A stretch of DNA of 64,000 nucleotides. It comes from Lampropedia puyangensis (GTDB lineage Bacteria > Pseudomonadota > Gammaproteobacteria > Burkholderiales > Burkholderiaceae_C). The translations under genes were made by a program, and so were the position numbers. The notes below the pieces were generated by a model. The model did no database searches. It was given only the letters and a program-made list of their open reading frames with translations, and had not been told where the DNA came from. Shown in pieces: positions 55,839-64,000 of this stretch (positions within the stretch are counted from its first letter, which is position 1; every line of letters begins with the position of its first letter). The DNA lies in contig NZ_STFG01000005.1 in the NCBI RefSeq assembly GCF_004833285.1, positions 78,534-142,533 on the forward strand. The letters are read 5' to 3'.

Positions 55839-57371
55839 ATGCAAGACATCGTTGAACAGTTAAAGGAAAAGCGTGCACAAGCGCGTCTGGGTGGCGGGCA
55901 AAAGCGCATTGATGCGCAGCATGCCAAAGGCAAGTTGACAGCGCGCGAACGCATTGAGCTGCTGCTTGATGAAGGCACGTTTGAAGAGTGGGACATGTTT
56001 GTCGAGCACCGCTGTGCGGACTTCGGCATGCAAGACACCAAGATTCCCGGTGACGGTGTGGTGACTGGCTACGGCATGATCAACGGCCGTTTGGTGTTTG
56101 TGTTCAGCCAAGATTTCACGGTGTTCGGTGGTGCGTTGTCGGAAGCGCATGCTGAGAAAATCTGCAAGGTGATGGAGCAGGCCATGAAGGTCGGCGCGCC
56201 AGTGATTGGCCTGAACGATTCGGGTGGCGCCCGCATTCAAGAAGGCGTGGCATCGCTCGGTGGTTATGCCGATGTGTTCCAGCAAAACGTGCTGGCTTCC
56301 GGCGTGATTCCGCAGATCAGCGTGATCATGGGGCCTTGCGCGGGTGGCGCGGTGTATTCGCCTGCGATGACCGATTTCATCTTCATGGTCAAGGATTCGA
56401 GCTACATGTTCGTGACGGGCCCTGAAGTGGTGAAAACCGTCACGCACGAAGAAGTCACGGCCGAAGAACTGGGCGGTGCGGTCACACACAGCACGAAGAG
56501 TGGTGTCTCTGACTTGGCGTTTGAGAACGATGTGGAAGCGCTGATGATGGTGCGCCGCCTCTATAACTACCTGCCGCTGTCCAACCGTGAGAAGCCGCCG
56601 GTGCGCCCTACGAATGATCCGGCAGATCGCAAAGATTTCAGTTTGGATACCTTGGTACCCGCCAACCCCAACCTGCCTTACGACATCAAAGAGCTGATTT
56701 TGAAGGTCGTGGACAACGATGATTTCTTTGAACTGCAGCCCGAATACGCGCAAAACATCGTCATCGGTTTGGCGCGCATGAACGGTGAGACCGTCGGCAT
56801 TGTGGCCAACCAGCCGCTGGTATTGGCTGGTTGTTTGGACATCAAGAGTTCCATCAAAGCCGCGCGCTTTGTGCGCTTCTGCGATGCGTTCAACATCCCG
56901 TTGGTCACCTTTGTGGATGTGCCGGGCTTCATGCCGGGCACCAGCCAAGAGTACGGCGGCATCATCAAGCACGGGGCCAAACTGCTGTACGCGTACGCTG
57001 AAGCGACAGTGCCAAAAATCACCGTCATCACCCGCAAAGCCTACGGCGGCGCGTACGACGTGATGGCCTCCAAGCACCTGCGCGGTGATGTGAACTTGGC
57101 ATGGCCACGTGCTGAGATTGCGGTGATGGGCGCCAAGGGGGCGGTGGAAATCATCTTCCGCCAAGACAAGAACGACCCGGAGAAACTCGCTGCTCGCGAA
57201 GCCGAATACAAAGCCCGTTTTGCCAACCCGTTCGTGGCTGGCGCACGTGGTTTTATCGACGATGTGATTCACCCGCACGAAACGCGCAAACGCATTTGCC
57301 GCAGCTTGGTCATGCTCAAAGACAAACAGCTGGACAACCCGTGGCGCAAGCACGGCAATATCCCGCTGTAA
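55839..57371 (+). CDS. pccB: Propionyl-CoA carboxylase beta subunit (carboxyltransferase)
   Basis: A 510-residue acyl-CoA carboxyltransferase. N-terminal residues 45-240 have [37 protein letters not shown] and [17 protein letters not shown]; the C-terminal half has [20 protein letters not shown] and [17 protein letters not shown]. The Gly-rich pairs form the acyl-CoA and carboxybiotin oxyanion holes. With PccA it makes methylmalonyl-CoA from propionyl-CoA. An Asp in the second half, rather than a bulky residue, decides acyl length, but I cannot place it with certainty. Neighbouring mutase and meaB make propionyl-CoA the likely substrate. Confidence 0.95.
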   Translation: MQDIVEQLKEKRAQARLGGGQKRIDAQHAKGKLTARERIELLLDEGTFEEWDMFVEHRCADFGMQDTKIPGDGVVTGYGMINGRLVFVFSQDFTVFGGALSEAHAEKICKVMEQAMKVGAPVIGLNDSGGARIQEGVASLGGYADVFQQNVLASGVIPQISVIMGPCAGGAVYSPAMTDFIFMVKDSSYMFVTGPEVVKTVTHEEVTAEELGGAVTHSTKSGVSDLAFENDVEALMMVRRLYNYLPLSNREKPPVRPTNDPADRKDFSLDTLVPANPNLPYDIKELILKVVDNDDFFELQPEYAQNIVIGLARMNGETVGIVANQPLVLAGCLDIKSSIKAARFVRFCDAFNIPLVTFVDVPGFMPGTSQEYGGIIKHGAKLLYAYAEATVPKITVITRKAYGGAYDVMASKHLRGDVNLAWPRAEIAVMGAKGAVEIIFRQDKNDPEKLAAREAEYKARFANPFVAGARGFIDDVIHPHETRKRICRSLVMLKDKQLDNPWRKHGNIPL

Positions 57372-57395
57372 GGCATTGGTAGAAGGCGATTGCGG

Positions 57396-57866
57396 ATGAA
57401 CGCAGACCAACGATTTGAAGCGGCCGCACAACGCTTGGGTTATACCTTTGATGGTGCGCTCAAGATTGGCGGTAACTACACGCCACTGCTTGAAGATGGC
57501 AAGACCCTCTACATCAGCGGGCAAATACCGCGTGTGGGAGATCAAGTGGTTGTCACGGGCCGTGTGGGAGCTGCTGTGTCGTTGGCGCATGCGCAGTTGT
57601 CCGCGCAGATCTGCACGATGCGTGCTTTGGCGTTGCTGCAACGTCATTTGGGTAGTTTGGACTTGGTGGCTCGTGTGCTGCGTTTGACGGTGTATGTGCA
57701 GTGCACAGAGTCATTTACGCAGCACAGTGAAGTCGCCGATGGTGCTTCTAACCTACTCGTAGAGGTGTTGGGCGATGCAGGTCGTCACACCCGCACGTCG
57801 GTTGGTGTGTACCAACTGCCCAAGAACGCCAGCACCGAGTTGGATCTGATTGCCGCAGGAGCTTAA
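57396..57866 (+). CDS. RidA-family protein
   Basis: A 156-residue protein of the YjgF/YER057c/UK114 (Rid) fold, of the longer subgroup: LEDGKTLYISGQIPRVGD near the N-terminus and NLLVEVLGDAGRHTRTSVGVYQLP (split around residue 130) near the end. The Arg that binds the carboxylate of imines in true RidA would be in GRHTRTSVG, which fits. Rid proteins deaminate reactive enamines/imines. AGAAGG precedes the ATG at 57396. It is embedded between pccB and pccA, so co-transcribed; the metabolic link is unknown. Confidence 0.85.
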   Translation: MNADQRFEAAAQRLGYTFDGALKIGGNYTPLLEDGKTLYISGQIPRVGDQVVVTGRVGAAVSLAHAQLSAQICTMRALALLQRHLGSLDLVARVLRLTVYVQCTESFTQHSEVADGASNLLVEVLGDAGRHTRTSVGVYQLPKNASTELDLIAAGA

Positions 57867-57869
57867 GAC

Positions 57870-58325
57870 ATGGACCCCCGCATCACCATCATCACTTTAG
57901 GCGTGGCCAACATCGCACGGGCGACGGCGTTTTACGAACGCTTGGGTTTTGCACGTGCGCAAGACAGCAACGAGAACGTGAGCTTCATGCAAGCCGGTGG
58001 CGTGGTGTTGTCGCTCTACGGTCGTCAAGCTTTAGCCGACGATGCGCAGTGGCCGGCAGATGCAATAGCACACGATGCGAGCACATTCACAGGCATCAGC
58101 TTGGCGCATAACACGCGCAGCGAGACTGAGGTGGATACCGTGCTGAAACAGGCCGTGGCGGCTGGTGCGCAATTGCTCAAGCCTGCACAGAAAGTATTTT
58201 GGGGTGGGTATTCCGGCTACTTCCGTGATCTGGATGGGCATTTGTGGGAGGTGGCATACAACCCGTTTCTGCAACTGAATGCCGCAGGGGCGCCGGTGCT
58301 GGAAAGGGTTGAAGAAAAGACATGA
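57870..58325 (+). CDS. VOC-family (glyoxalase-like) protein
   Basis: A 151-residue protein with ITIITLGVANIARATAFYERLGF and later WGGYSGYFRDLDGHLWEVAYNP, a common form of uncharacterised glyoxalase/dioxygenase-like VOC proteins. The metal-binding His usual near residue 8-10 (as in DHI) is absent. It begins 3 bases after the RidA stop. It is a weaker candidate for methylmalonyl-CoA epimerase than its position suggests. Confidence 0.8.
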   Translation: MDPRITIITLGVANIARATAFYERLGFARAQDSNENVSFMQAGGVVLSLYGRQALADDAQWPADAIAHDASTFTGISLAHNTRSETEVDTVLKQAVAAGAQLLKPAQKVFWGGYSGYFRDLDGHLWEVAYNPFLQLNAAGAPVLERVEEKT

Positions 58326-58345
58326 TGTGCCTTGTAAGGCTGTCT

Positions 58346-58370
58346 GCAATATCGAACAGGATGATATTGC
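58346..58370. repeat. Inverted repeat in the pccA leader
   Basis: A perfect GCAATATC/GATATTGC pair with a 9-base loop, about 73 bases before the pccA start. It lacks a T run and could be an operator or RNA hairpin. Confidence 0.45.
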
Positions 58371-58442
58371 TTGTGGTGGAGATAAGCGTGGTTGGCCGAT
58401 GAGTGCAAATCACCTAGTTTGATTTTTATTGGAGTTGCTACG

Positions 58443-60494
58443 ATGTTTACCAAAATTTTGATTGCCAACCGCGGCGAGATTGCCTGCCGTGTGATCGCCA
58501 CTGCGAAAAAAATGGGCATTGCCACGGTCGCGGTGTACTCCGAGGCGGATAAAGAAGCGCGCTTTGTGAAACTGGCCGATGAGTCGGTTTTGCTCGGTCC
58601 TGCGCCATCGCGTGAATCGTATTTGGTGGCTGACAAGATCATTGCTGCGGCCAAGCAAACCGGCGCGCAAGCCATTCACCCTGGTTACGGCTTTTTGAGT
58701 GAGAACGAAGCGTTTGCGAAACGTTGTGAAGACGAAGGCATTGCGTTTATCGGTCCTAAAGCCCACTCCATCGCGGCGATGGGCGACAAAATCGCTTCCA
58801 AGAAGTTGGCCAATGAAGCCAAGGTCAACACCATTCCCGGCTACAACGATCCGATTCCGGATGCGGAAACTGCGGTGGGCATTGCCAAAGGCATTGGCTA
58901 CCCCGTGATGATCAAAGCATCGGCCGGCGGCGGAGGCAAAGGTTTGCGCGTGGCCTTTAACGACAAGGAAGCGCTGGAAGGCTTTGCTGCTTGCCAGAAT
59001 GAAGCACGCAACAGTTTTGGCGATGACCGCATTTTCATCGAGAAGTTTGTGGAGCAACCGCGCCACATTGAAATCCAAGTGCTGGGCGATAGCTTTGGCA
59101 ATGTGATTTACCTGAACGAGCGCGAATGCTCGATTCAGCGCCGTCACCAAAAGGTGATTGAAGAGGCGCCATCGCCTTTCATCAGCGATGTCACACGCAA
59201 AGCCATGGGCGAGCAGGCCGTGGCGCTGGCCAAGGCAGTGAAATACCAATCCGCTGGTACGGTGGAGTTTGTGGTCGGCAAAGACCAAGATTTCTATTTC
59301 TTGGAAATGAACACCCGCTTGCAGGTGGAGCACCCGGTGACCGAGTGCATCACCGGCTTGGACTTGGTGGAGCAAATGATTCGCGTGGCCGCTGGTGAGA
59401 AGCTGAGCATCACGCAGGCTGATGTGAAGAAAGAGGGCTGGTCCATCGAATGCCGCATCAATGCAGAAGATCCGTTCCGCAACTTCTTGCCATCGACCGG
59501 TCGCTTGGTGCGCTTTGAAACACCGCAAGAAACCATGTGGCAAGGCGATACCGAGCACCGCTATGGCGTGCGCGTGGATACAGGCGTGTACGAAGGCGGC
59601 GAGATCCCGATGTTCTACGACTCGATGATCGCCAAACTCATCGTGCATGGCAAAGACCGCAACGATGCAATCGCCAAAATGCGCGAAGCCTTGAACGGTT
59701 TTGTGATTCGCGGCATCAGCAGCAACATTCCGTTCCAAGCGGCTTTGCTGTCCCACCCGGATTTTATTTCTGGCAACTTCAATACCGGCTTCATCGCCAA
59801 GCACTATCCAGAAGGCTTTCACGCCAGCGATGTGTCGCACGACGAGCCGGAGTTTTTGTTGGCCTTGGCCGCATGGACGACGCGCCGTTTCCGCGATCGC
59901 GCCAGCCGTATCTCCGGCCAGTTCGCTGGGCAAGAAGTACGCGTGGGCAAAGACTTTGTGGTGGTTGAGCTCGACCCCCAAGCTGGAGAGAACCAATACA
60001 CCGATGTGCAAGTGGAAGACTTCCATGCCGACCACAGCAAAACGGTGGTGACGGTGGGCAGCAAGCGTTACGAGTTGGAGTCGGATACGGCGCTGGGTCA
60101 CATCGCAGTGCAAGGTACGGTCAACGGTAAGCCCTTCACAGCGCAGATTGAGCGCGGCACGGCGAAAAATCCGCTGGCTTTGCGCATCAGCCATAACGGT
60201 AAGCAGATTGATGTTTTGGTTCTGTCCAAACGCGGCGCGGAGCTTTACCAGATCATGCCGTTTAAAGCACCGCCTGATTTGTCGAAATTCTTGTTATCGC
60301 CCATGCCCGGCTTGCTGGTGGATGTGGCGGTTAAAGAGGGGCAAACCGTTCAAACCGGTGAGCGCTTGGCAGTGATTGAGGCCATGAAAATGGAAAATGT
60401 TTTGTTTGCCGCGCAAGATGGTGTGGTGAGCAAAGTGGTGGCAGTCAAAGGTGAATCTTTGGCGGTAGATCAGGTGATTATTGAGTTTGCCTGA
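58443..60494 (+). CDS. pccA: Propionyl-CoA carboxylase alpha subunit (biotin carboxylase + BCCP)
   Basis: A 683-residue chain. The biotin carboxylase (1-450) has KILIANRGEIACRVI, IKASAGGGGKGLRVAF (ATP-grasp loop), ECSIQRRHQKVIEEAPSP and EMNTRLQVEHPVTE. A middle domain (about 480-610) of the PccA BT type, which docks to PccB, precedes the biotin carrier end with EAMKMEN, biotinyl-Lys649. The ATG at 58443 follows GGAG and starts at the conserved MFTKILIANRG. It is in the operon with pccB, and bioB, which makes its cofactor, follows. Confidence 0.96.
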   Translation: MFTKILIANRGEIACRVIATAKKMGIATVAVYSEADKEARFVKLADESVLLGPAPSRESYLVADKIIAAAKQTGAQAIHPGYGFLSENEAFAKRCEDEGIAFIGPKAHSIAAMGDKIASKKLANEAKVNTIPGYNDPIPDAETAVGIAKGIGYPVMIKASAGGGGKGLRVAFNDKEALEGFAACQNEARNSFGDDRIFIEKFVEQPRHIEIQVLGDSFGNVIYLNERECSIQRRHQKVIEEAPSPFISDVTRKAMGEQAVALAKAVKYQSAGTVEFVVGKDQDFYFLEMNTRLQVEHPVTECITGLDLVEQMIRVAAGEKLSITQADVKKEGWSIECRINAEDPFRNFLPSTGRLVRFETPQETMWQGDTEHRYGVRVDTGVYEGGEIPMFYDSMIAKLIVHGKDRNDAIAKMREALNGFVIRGISSNIPFQAALLSHPDFISGNFNTGFIAKHYPEGFHASDVSHDEPEFLLALAAWTTRRFRDRASRISGQFAGQEVRVGKDFVVVELDPQAGENQYTDVQVEDFHADHSKTVVTVGSKRYELESDTALGHIAVQGTVNGKPFTAQIERGTAKNPLALRISHNGKQIDVLVLSKRGAELYQIMPFKAPPDLSKFLLSPMPGLLVDVAVKEGQTVQTGERLAVIEAMKMENVLFAAQDGVVSKVVAVKGESLAVDQVIIEFA

Positions 60495-60499
60495 TCGCA

Positions 60500-60609
60500 G
60501 CAATGGTTTGGTAGGGTGGTTTTGGTTTGTTTGTGCAAATTTGCATATGCCATCTGAATGGCATTTAAAGGCCATTCGCAACTCCTTTATTGCCATACCA
60601 AACCGTTGC
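60500..60609. repeat. Long inverted repeat in the pccA-bioB gap
   Basis: GCAATGGTTTGGTA (60500-60513) and TACCAAACCGTTGC (60596-60609) are inverted copies with one mismatch. Between them is TGCCAT-CTGA-ATGGCA (60548-60563) followed by TTT. Together they could fold into a branched structure that partly separates bioB transcription from pccA. The rest of the 290-base gap shows no gene. Confidence 0.5.
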
Positions 60610-60784
60610 GAAACTTGCCTTAAACATTAATTAAAAGACACGATTTGCTTGGTATCGATTGGGGAAAATTGCAGATTGAACGGGATAGTGCGGCGATGGA
60701 AAACAATGTGTTTTGGCGATAACAATGGGGCTTTGCGAGCGAAACAGATTTTGTTTGCGCGTTTTAAAAACAACGGAGCCACCC

Positions 60785-61918
60785 ATGACGATGATTCAAC
60801 CTACTGCATCCCATCCCCATACAGGTCGTCCCTTGACGATGGCAACACCCGTTGCACAAGCAGTCGTTCTGCACCGCAAATCCAAGCCTGTAAATCAGCC
60901 TAAGGATGTTGAACGCTGGAGTGTGGCGCAAGTGCAAGCACTGCTCGATTTGCCTTTCATGGACTTGCTTTTTCAGGCACAAACTGTGCATCGTGCGCAT
61001 TGGCCTGAAGGCGATATTGAGTTGGCGACCTTGCTGTCAGTTAAAACTGGAGGGTGTCCAGAGAACTGCGGCTACTGCCCACAATCTGCTGAATATGAAA
61101 CAGGTGTCAAAGCGCAAAAACTTTTGTCTGTTGTTGAGGTGACGGCAGCTGCGCAGGCGGCTAAAGATGCCGGAGCGACACGTTTTTGCATGGGCGCTGC
61201 GTGGCGTGCACCCAAAGATCGCGACATTGAAAAAGTGGCGCAATTGGTTACAGCAGTCAAAGGCCTTGGCATGCAGACTTGCGCCACCTTGGGGATGCTG
61301 GAGCCTCATCAAGCGCTCGCCCTGCGTGATGCAGGTTTGGACTATTACAACCACAATCTCGACAGTGCGCCAGAGTACTACGACCAGGTGGTTGATACAC
61401 GCAGCTACCAAGACCGTTTGGATACTTTGGCTGCAGTGCGCTCGGCAGGGATCAGCGTGTGTTGTGGCGGCATTATCGGAATGGGCGAGGCACCAGTGCA
61501 CCGTGCAGGTTTGATCGCGCAGTTGGCCAATTTGGCGCCTTATCCAGAGTCCGTGCCCATCAATAGTTTGGTACCAGTACCAGGCACTCCGTTGGCAGAT
61601 TCTGAGCCTGTTGATCCGCTTGATTTTGTTCGCATTATTGCGGTGGCACGCATCACTATGCCCAAGGCGCGTGTGCGTCTTTCTGCAGGGCGTCAACAGT
61701 TGGGGGAAGCCACGCAGGCGCTGTGCTTTTTGGCAGGAGCCAATTCGATTTTTTATGGCGACAAATTATTGGTAACTGGCAATCCCGAGGCGGGTGATGA
61801 TGCTGCTTTGATGGCCAAGCTTGGCCTGCGTGGTACGCGTACACAGGTGCAAGATGAGCACCATAGCCATGCGCACCAACATCTCCAGATTCAGGCTGCT
61901 GTTGGCGCAGCTGGCTAA
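60785..61918 (+). CDS. bioB: Biotin synthase
   Basis: A 377-residue radical-SAM enzyme that inserts sulfur into dethiobiotin. The [4Fe-4S] motif is [14 protein letters not shown] (CX3CX2C), and the family stretches [44 protein letters not shown] and [15 protein letters not shown] [10 protein letters not shown] are clear. ATG 60785 (or 60791) gives a roughly 50-residue leader before the core, a bit long. A His-rich tail ([12 protein letters not shown]) is notable. Other bio genes are absent; its place behind pccA ties cofactor supply to the biotin enzyme. Confidence 0.96.
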   Translation: MTMIQPTASHPHTGRPLTMATPVAQAVVLHRKSKPVNQPKDVERWSVAQVQALLDLPFMDLLFQAQTVHRAHWPEGDIELATLLSVKTGGCPENCGYCPQSAEYETGVKAQKLLSVVEVTAAAQAAKDAGATRFCMGAAWRAPKDRDIEKVAQLVTAVKGLGMQTCATLGMLEPHQALALRDAGLDYYNHNLDSAPEYYDQVVDTRSYQDRLDTLAAVRSAGISVCCGGIIGMGEAPVHRAGLIAQLANLAPYPESVPINSLVPVPGTPLADSEPVDPLDFVRIIAVARITMPKARVRLSAGRQQLGEATQALCFLAGANSIFYGDKLLVTGNPEAGDDAALMAKLGLRGTRTQVQDEHHSHAHQHLQIQAAVGAAG

Positions 61919-62000
61919 TGGTGTAGCCCGCCTTGCATTTTTGTCGTCATACATTTTTTGTTCCAATTTTGTCTATGAAACACTACAGCAAGGAGGCCGC

Positions 62001-62471
62001 ATGACCATTCAACCCCGCCCATTCAAAGTTCTGGGCATTCAACAAATTGCCATTGGAGCTTTAAGCAAGGACAACCTCAAGCGCCTTTGGGTGGATGCTT
62101 TGGGATTGGAGTTGACCGGCACATTCCAGAGTGAGCGTGAAAACGTTGATGAGGATATTTTGGCAATGGGCAAAGGTCCTTTCAAAGTGGAGGTGGACTT
62201 GATGCAGCCTATTGACCCTGATAAAAAACCTGCGGTGCATGCAACCGCCTTGAACCATGTAGGCTTATGGATTGACGACCTACCTAAAGCGGTGGAGTGG
62301 CTTGCTGCTCAAGGTGTGCGTTTTGCACCCGGGGGCATTCGTAAAGGGGCTGCAGGGTATGACATCACTTTTCTGCACCCCAAAGCCAATGATGAATTTC
62401 CGATTGCAGGAGAGGGCGTATTGATTGAGTTGGTGCAAGCGCCGCCAGAAGTGATTGCTGCTTTAGGCTAA
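62001..62471 (+). CDS. VOC-family protein, possible methylmalonyl-CoA epimerase
   Basis: A 156-residue protein with two VOC units: [15 protein letters not shown] / [12 protein letters not shown] and [20 protein letters not shown] / [15 protein letters not shown]. This spacing and the ending GVLIELVQ resemble methylmalonyl-CoA epimerase, the one step otherwise missing between PccAB and the mutase. The second-unit His (LNHVGLW) and the last Glu (LIELVQ) are present, but the first ligand His of the usual DHIAIA is Gln (QQIAIG). AGGAGG precedes ATG 62001. It follows bioB by 82 bases. Alternatively it is a lyase of unknown substrate. Confidence 0.75.
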   Translation: MTIQPRPFKVLGIQQIAIGALSKDNLKRLWVDALGLELTGTFQSERENVDEDILAMGKGPFKVEVDLMQPIDPDKKPAVHATALNHVGLWIDDLPKAVEWLAAQGVRFAPGGIRKGAAGYDITFLHPKANDEFPIAGEGVLIELVQAPPEVIAALG

Positions 62472-62549
62472 GCGGCCTGCCATCTACGTGCGCCCATTCA
62501 TGGGGCAGTGTGTACAGTGGCGTACCGATTGTGACATCGTGACAGGAGA

Positions 62550-63443
62550 TTACTGCGCCGCGGGGGATGGGCGCAAACCCACGGTAAGTAGTGCTCCTCC
62601 AACGCCACTGGCGACAATCATTGCAATCCCTATCAGCGACGTGGCATCTGGCATGTTGTCAAAGAAAAGCCAACCCAGCAAGGTGGCAACTGCCACTTGT
62701 ACGTACAGATAGGGCATCAAAACGGTACTACTGGCGAAACGGTAGGCATGAATTAATAGCAGGTGGCCAACGGTGCCACAGATACCTCCGGCGAGCATGG
62801 CAGGCCAGAATGTCCAATGAAAATCCGGCGTTTGCCAGAAGAATGGCAGTACAGCACTTGCCAGGACCAGTCCGAGTGCGCCTGTGTAGAGGTGCGTTGT
62901 TAGGGGCTCGTCGTAGCGTGCGACATGGGCGGTGACGAGCAGGTATACAACGTTAGCGGCCACTTGCATCAATGGAAACAGCAAGAACCAGCCCATTCCC
63001 ACATTGCCTGGCCTGACAATGACCAGAGCCCCCATCAGTGCCAATGGCAACAGCAGCCAGCGCATGAATGAGAGCTTCTCATGCAAAACCAGCATGGCCA
63101 GAATGGAAACAATCACAGGGGCAATCAAAGCAATGGCAGTGAATTCAGCCACCTTCATATAACGCAAGCTCAAAAAAGCAAAGATATTGCTCAGTACAAA
63201 ACAGCAGGCCCGCACAATTTGCCATGACCAATTGTTGCTGTGAGGGAGCCAGTTGCCTGTTTGCTTGCGCAGCATTGCCATTGTTAAGGCCGTGTGGATG
63301 GCATAACGAACCCATAGGGCCATCAGCACCGGTACAGCTACCGCAACATAGCGCACACTGCTATCGAGCAAGCCAAAAAAGACGACTGCCATGCATGTGA
63401 GCAAAATACCGGTGAGAGCAGAGGGAGCGGTAGGGGATGACAC
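62550..63443 (-). CDS. DMT/EamA-family transporter
   Basis: A 297-residue protein with ten hydrophobic helices in two EamA repeats (about 10-140 and 155-285). LRYMKVAEFTAIALIAPVIVS in the first half and HAYRFASSTVLMPYLYVQVA in the second are typical of drug/metabolite exporters, including the RhaT/S-adenosylmethionine type. Substrate unknown. It is convergent with the VOC gene. The 301 bases 63444-63744 upstream show no gene. Confidence 0.85.
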   Translation of the reverse strand: MSSPTAPSALTGILLTCMAVVFFGLLDSSVRYVAVAVPVLMALWVRYAIHTALTMAMLRKQTGNWLPHSNNWSWQIVRACCFVLSNIFAFLSLRYMKVAEFTAIALIAPVIVSILAMLVLHEKLSFMRWLLLPLALMGALVIVRPGNVGMGWFLLFPLMQVAANVVYLLVTAHVARYDEPLTTHLYTGALGLVLASAVLPFFWQTPDFHWTFWPAMLAGGICGTVGHLLLIHAYRFASSTVLMPYLYVQVAVATLLGWLFFDNMPDATSLIGIAMIVASGVGGALLTVGLRPSPAAQ

Positions 63444-63744
63444 GGCGATTAACTATGCAACAAGAAATGAAAATGCGAGAAAGAAAAAGTGCTTGAATAG
63501 GAGGCGGTCATAGCCATAACCATCGTTTGTACTTGCTTCTTATGTTTCGAGCCAAAAGGTGAGCGTAACCGCCTTAAATTGCCGCAAGGCGTATCTTGCG
63601 CATCCATGATTATGTTGCAAGGCGATTGCAAAAAAATAATGGGGATGAGTTTACGGCAACGATTGCGACTCAGATTAAGGGGGATATGCCATCAAGTCGA
63701 TTTATAGGTGGGAGGGGCCCAACTCTTTTTGTTGAAGGCAAAAT

Positions 63745-63769
63745 AAAAGCACCTGCATGAGGTGCTTTT
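63745..63769 (-). terminator. Terminator of the tRNA-Glu/tRNA-Asp transcript
   Basis: A perfect 10-bp stem AAAAGCACCT/AGGTGCTTTT with a GCATG loop lies just beyond the 3' end of tRNA-Asp on the minus strand; its T-rich arm fits intrinsic termination. Confidence 0.85.
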
Positions 63770-63776
63770 AAATATT

Positions 63777-63853
63777 TGGCGGAGCGGACGGGACTCGAAC
63801 CCGCGACCCCCGGCGTGACAGGCCGGTATTCTAACCAACTGAACTACCGCTCC
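63777..63853 (-). tRNA. tRNA-Asp (GTC)
   Basis: Read on the minus strand it starts GGAGCGGTAGTTCAG, has the anticodon loop CCTGTCACG (anticodon GTC), the T arm GGTTCGAGTCC and ends CCGCTCC-G-CCA with the CCA encoded. All four arms pair. It is the second gene of a two-tRNA transcript. Confidence 0.97.
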
Positions 63854-63889
63854 TGGTAGCATTTTGGCATAAGCCAAAACCATTAACTG

Positions 63890-63964
63890 TGGCGACCCTA
63901 CGGGGAATCGAACCCCGGTTACCGCCGTGAAAGGGCGATGTCCTAACCGCTAGACGATAGGGTC
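63890..63964 (-). tRNA. tRNA-Glu (TTC)
   Basis: Read on the minus strand it starts GACCCTATCGTCTAGCGG, has the anticodon loop CCTTTCACG (anticodon TTC), the T arm GGTTCGATTCC and ends TAGGGTC-G-CCA with CCA encoded. It lies 36 bases before tRNA-Asp on the same transcript. Confidence 0.97.
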
Positions 63965-63976
63965 ACAGAATTTCAA

Positions 63977-63982
63977 ATTATA
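63977..63982 (-). promoter_or_regulatory. Probable -10 box of the tRNA operon
   Basis: On the minus strand a perfect TATAAT stands 12 bases before the tRNA-Glu 5' end. The matching -35 would fall at or beyond the window edge. Confidence 0.5.
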
Positions 63983-64000
63983 GCTTATATTTTTGCTATT

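Noticed and set aside
55860..57647. A 595-codon open frame on the minus strand opposite pccB and the RidA gene
   Set aside because: It is the mirror of strongly coding DNA with biased codons; the translation is His/Arg-rich without any recognisable domain, and pccB is certain.
58410..60194. A 594-codon open frame on the minus strand opposite pccA
   Set aside because: Same cause as above: third-position bias of pccA leaves the opposite frame open. No domain and no separate ribosome site.

Overview
The window looks like chromosomal DNA of a betaproteobacterium, most likely Burkholderiales and probably Comamonadaceae, at moderate GC. The evidence is gene content and order: rpsP-rimM-trmD-rplS, a CobD/CbiB-family gene beside a HisC-type aminotransferase, a DUF2868/DUF3482 pair, xseB-ispA-dxs, folE followed by a BLUF gene, and a TPP riboswitch before thiC. 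This assignment is inference; no rRNA is present to confirm it.

Layout. 1-3200: the end of an SDR/DoxX-like gene, a DUF2269 membrane protein, a GntP-type permease and a PhzF-family protein. 3300-6090: the ribosomal protein and tRNA modification operon rpsP-rimM-trmD-rplS with promoter and terminators. 6200-9550: a NUDIX hydrolase, a CobD/CbiB-like membrane protein, a HisC-like aminotransferase and a small membrane protein. 9700-13750: a PhoD-type phosphatase, an exported ATP-dependent DNA ligase (LigE type) and a Rieske oxygenase. 14100-17650: xseB, ispA, dxs. 17700-24570: the DUF3482/DUF2868 pair, folE, a BLUF photoreceptor, an MFS transporter and a GlxA-type AraC regulator. 24780-36810: TPP riboswitch plus thiC, an orphan NarL-type sensor kinase, a quinone oxidoreductase, lrgA/lrgB-like genes, hrpA and a GNAT protein.

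37270-50660 is a surface polysaccharide locus: manC, an ABC exporter (wzm/wzt type), a two-domain glycosyltransferase, wecB, two GT4-type glycosyltransferases and a GT-C-like membrane protein. It is a mosaic. GC falls to near 30% inside the large glycosyltransferase and jumps above 60% in wecB. An IS903-type IS5 element sits between two glycosyltransferase genes without a target duplication, and an IS481 element sits exactly on a stop codon with a clean 6-bp duplication. The locus lacks manB, an initiating transferase and nucleotide-sugar dehydrogenases, so it is incomplete here.

50837-62471 is a propionate/methylmalonyl-CoA module: a divergent GntR/FCD regulator with an 18-bp perfect palindrome, methylmalonyl-CoA mutase, its chaperone meaB, propionyl-CoA carboxylase beta and alpha, three VOC proteins, a RidA protein and biotin synthase, which supplies the carboxylase cofactor. 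A small GIY-YIG nuclease gene with a cluster of dispersed-type palindromic repeats is nested between the mutase and meaB; one repeat copy is translated as the nuclease tail. This is the most unusual arrangement in the window. The window closes with a DMT transporter and a tRNA-Glu/tRNA-Asp pair with a terminator.
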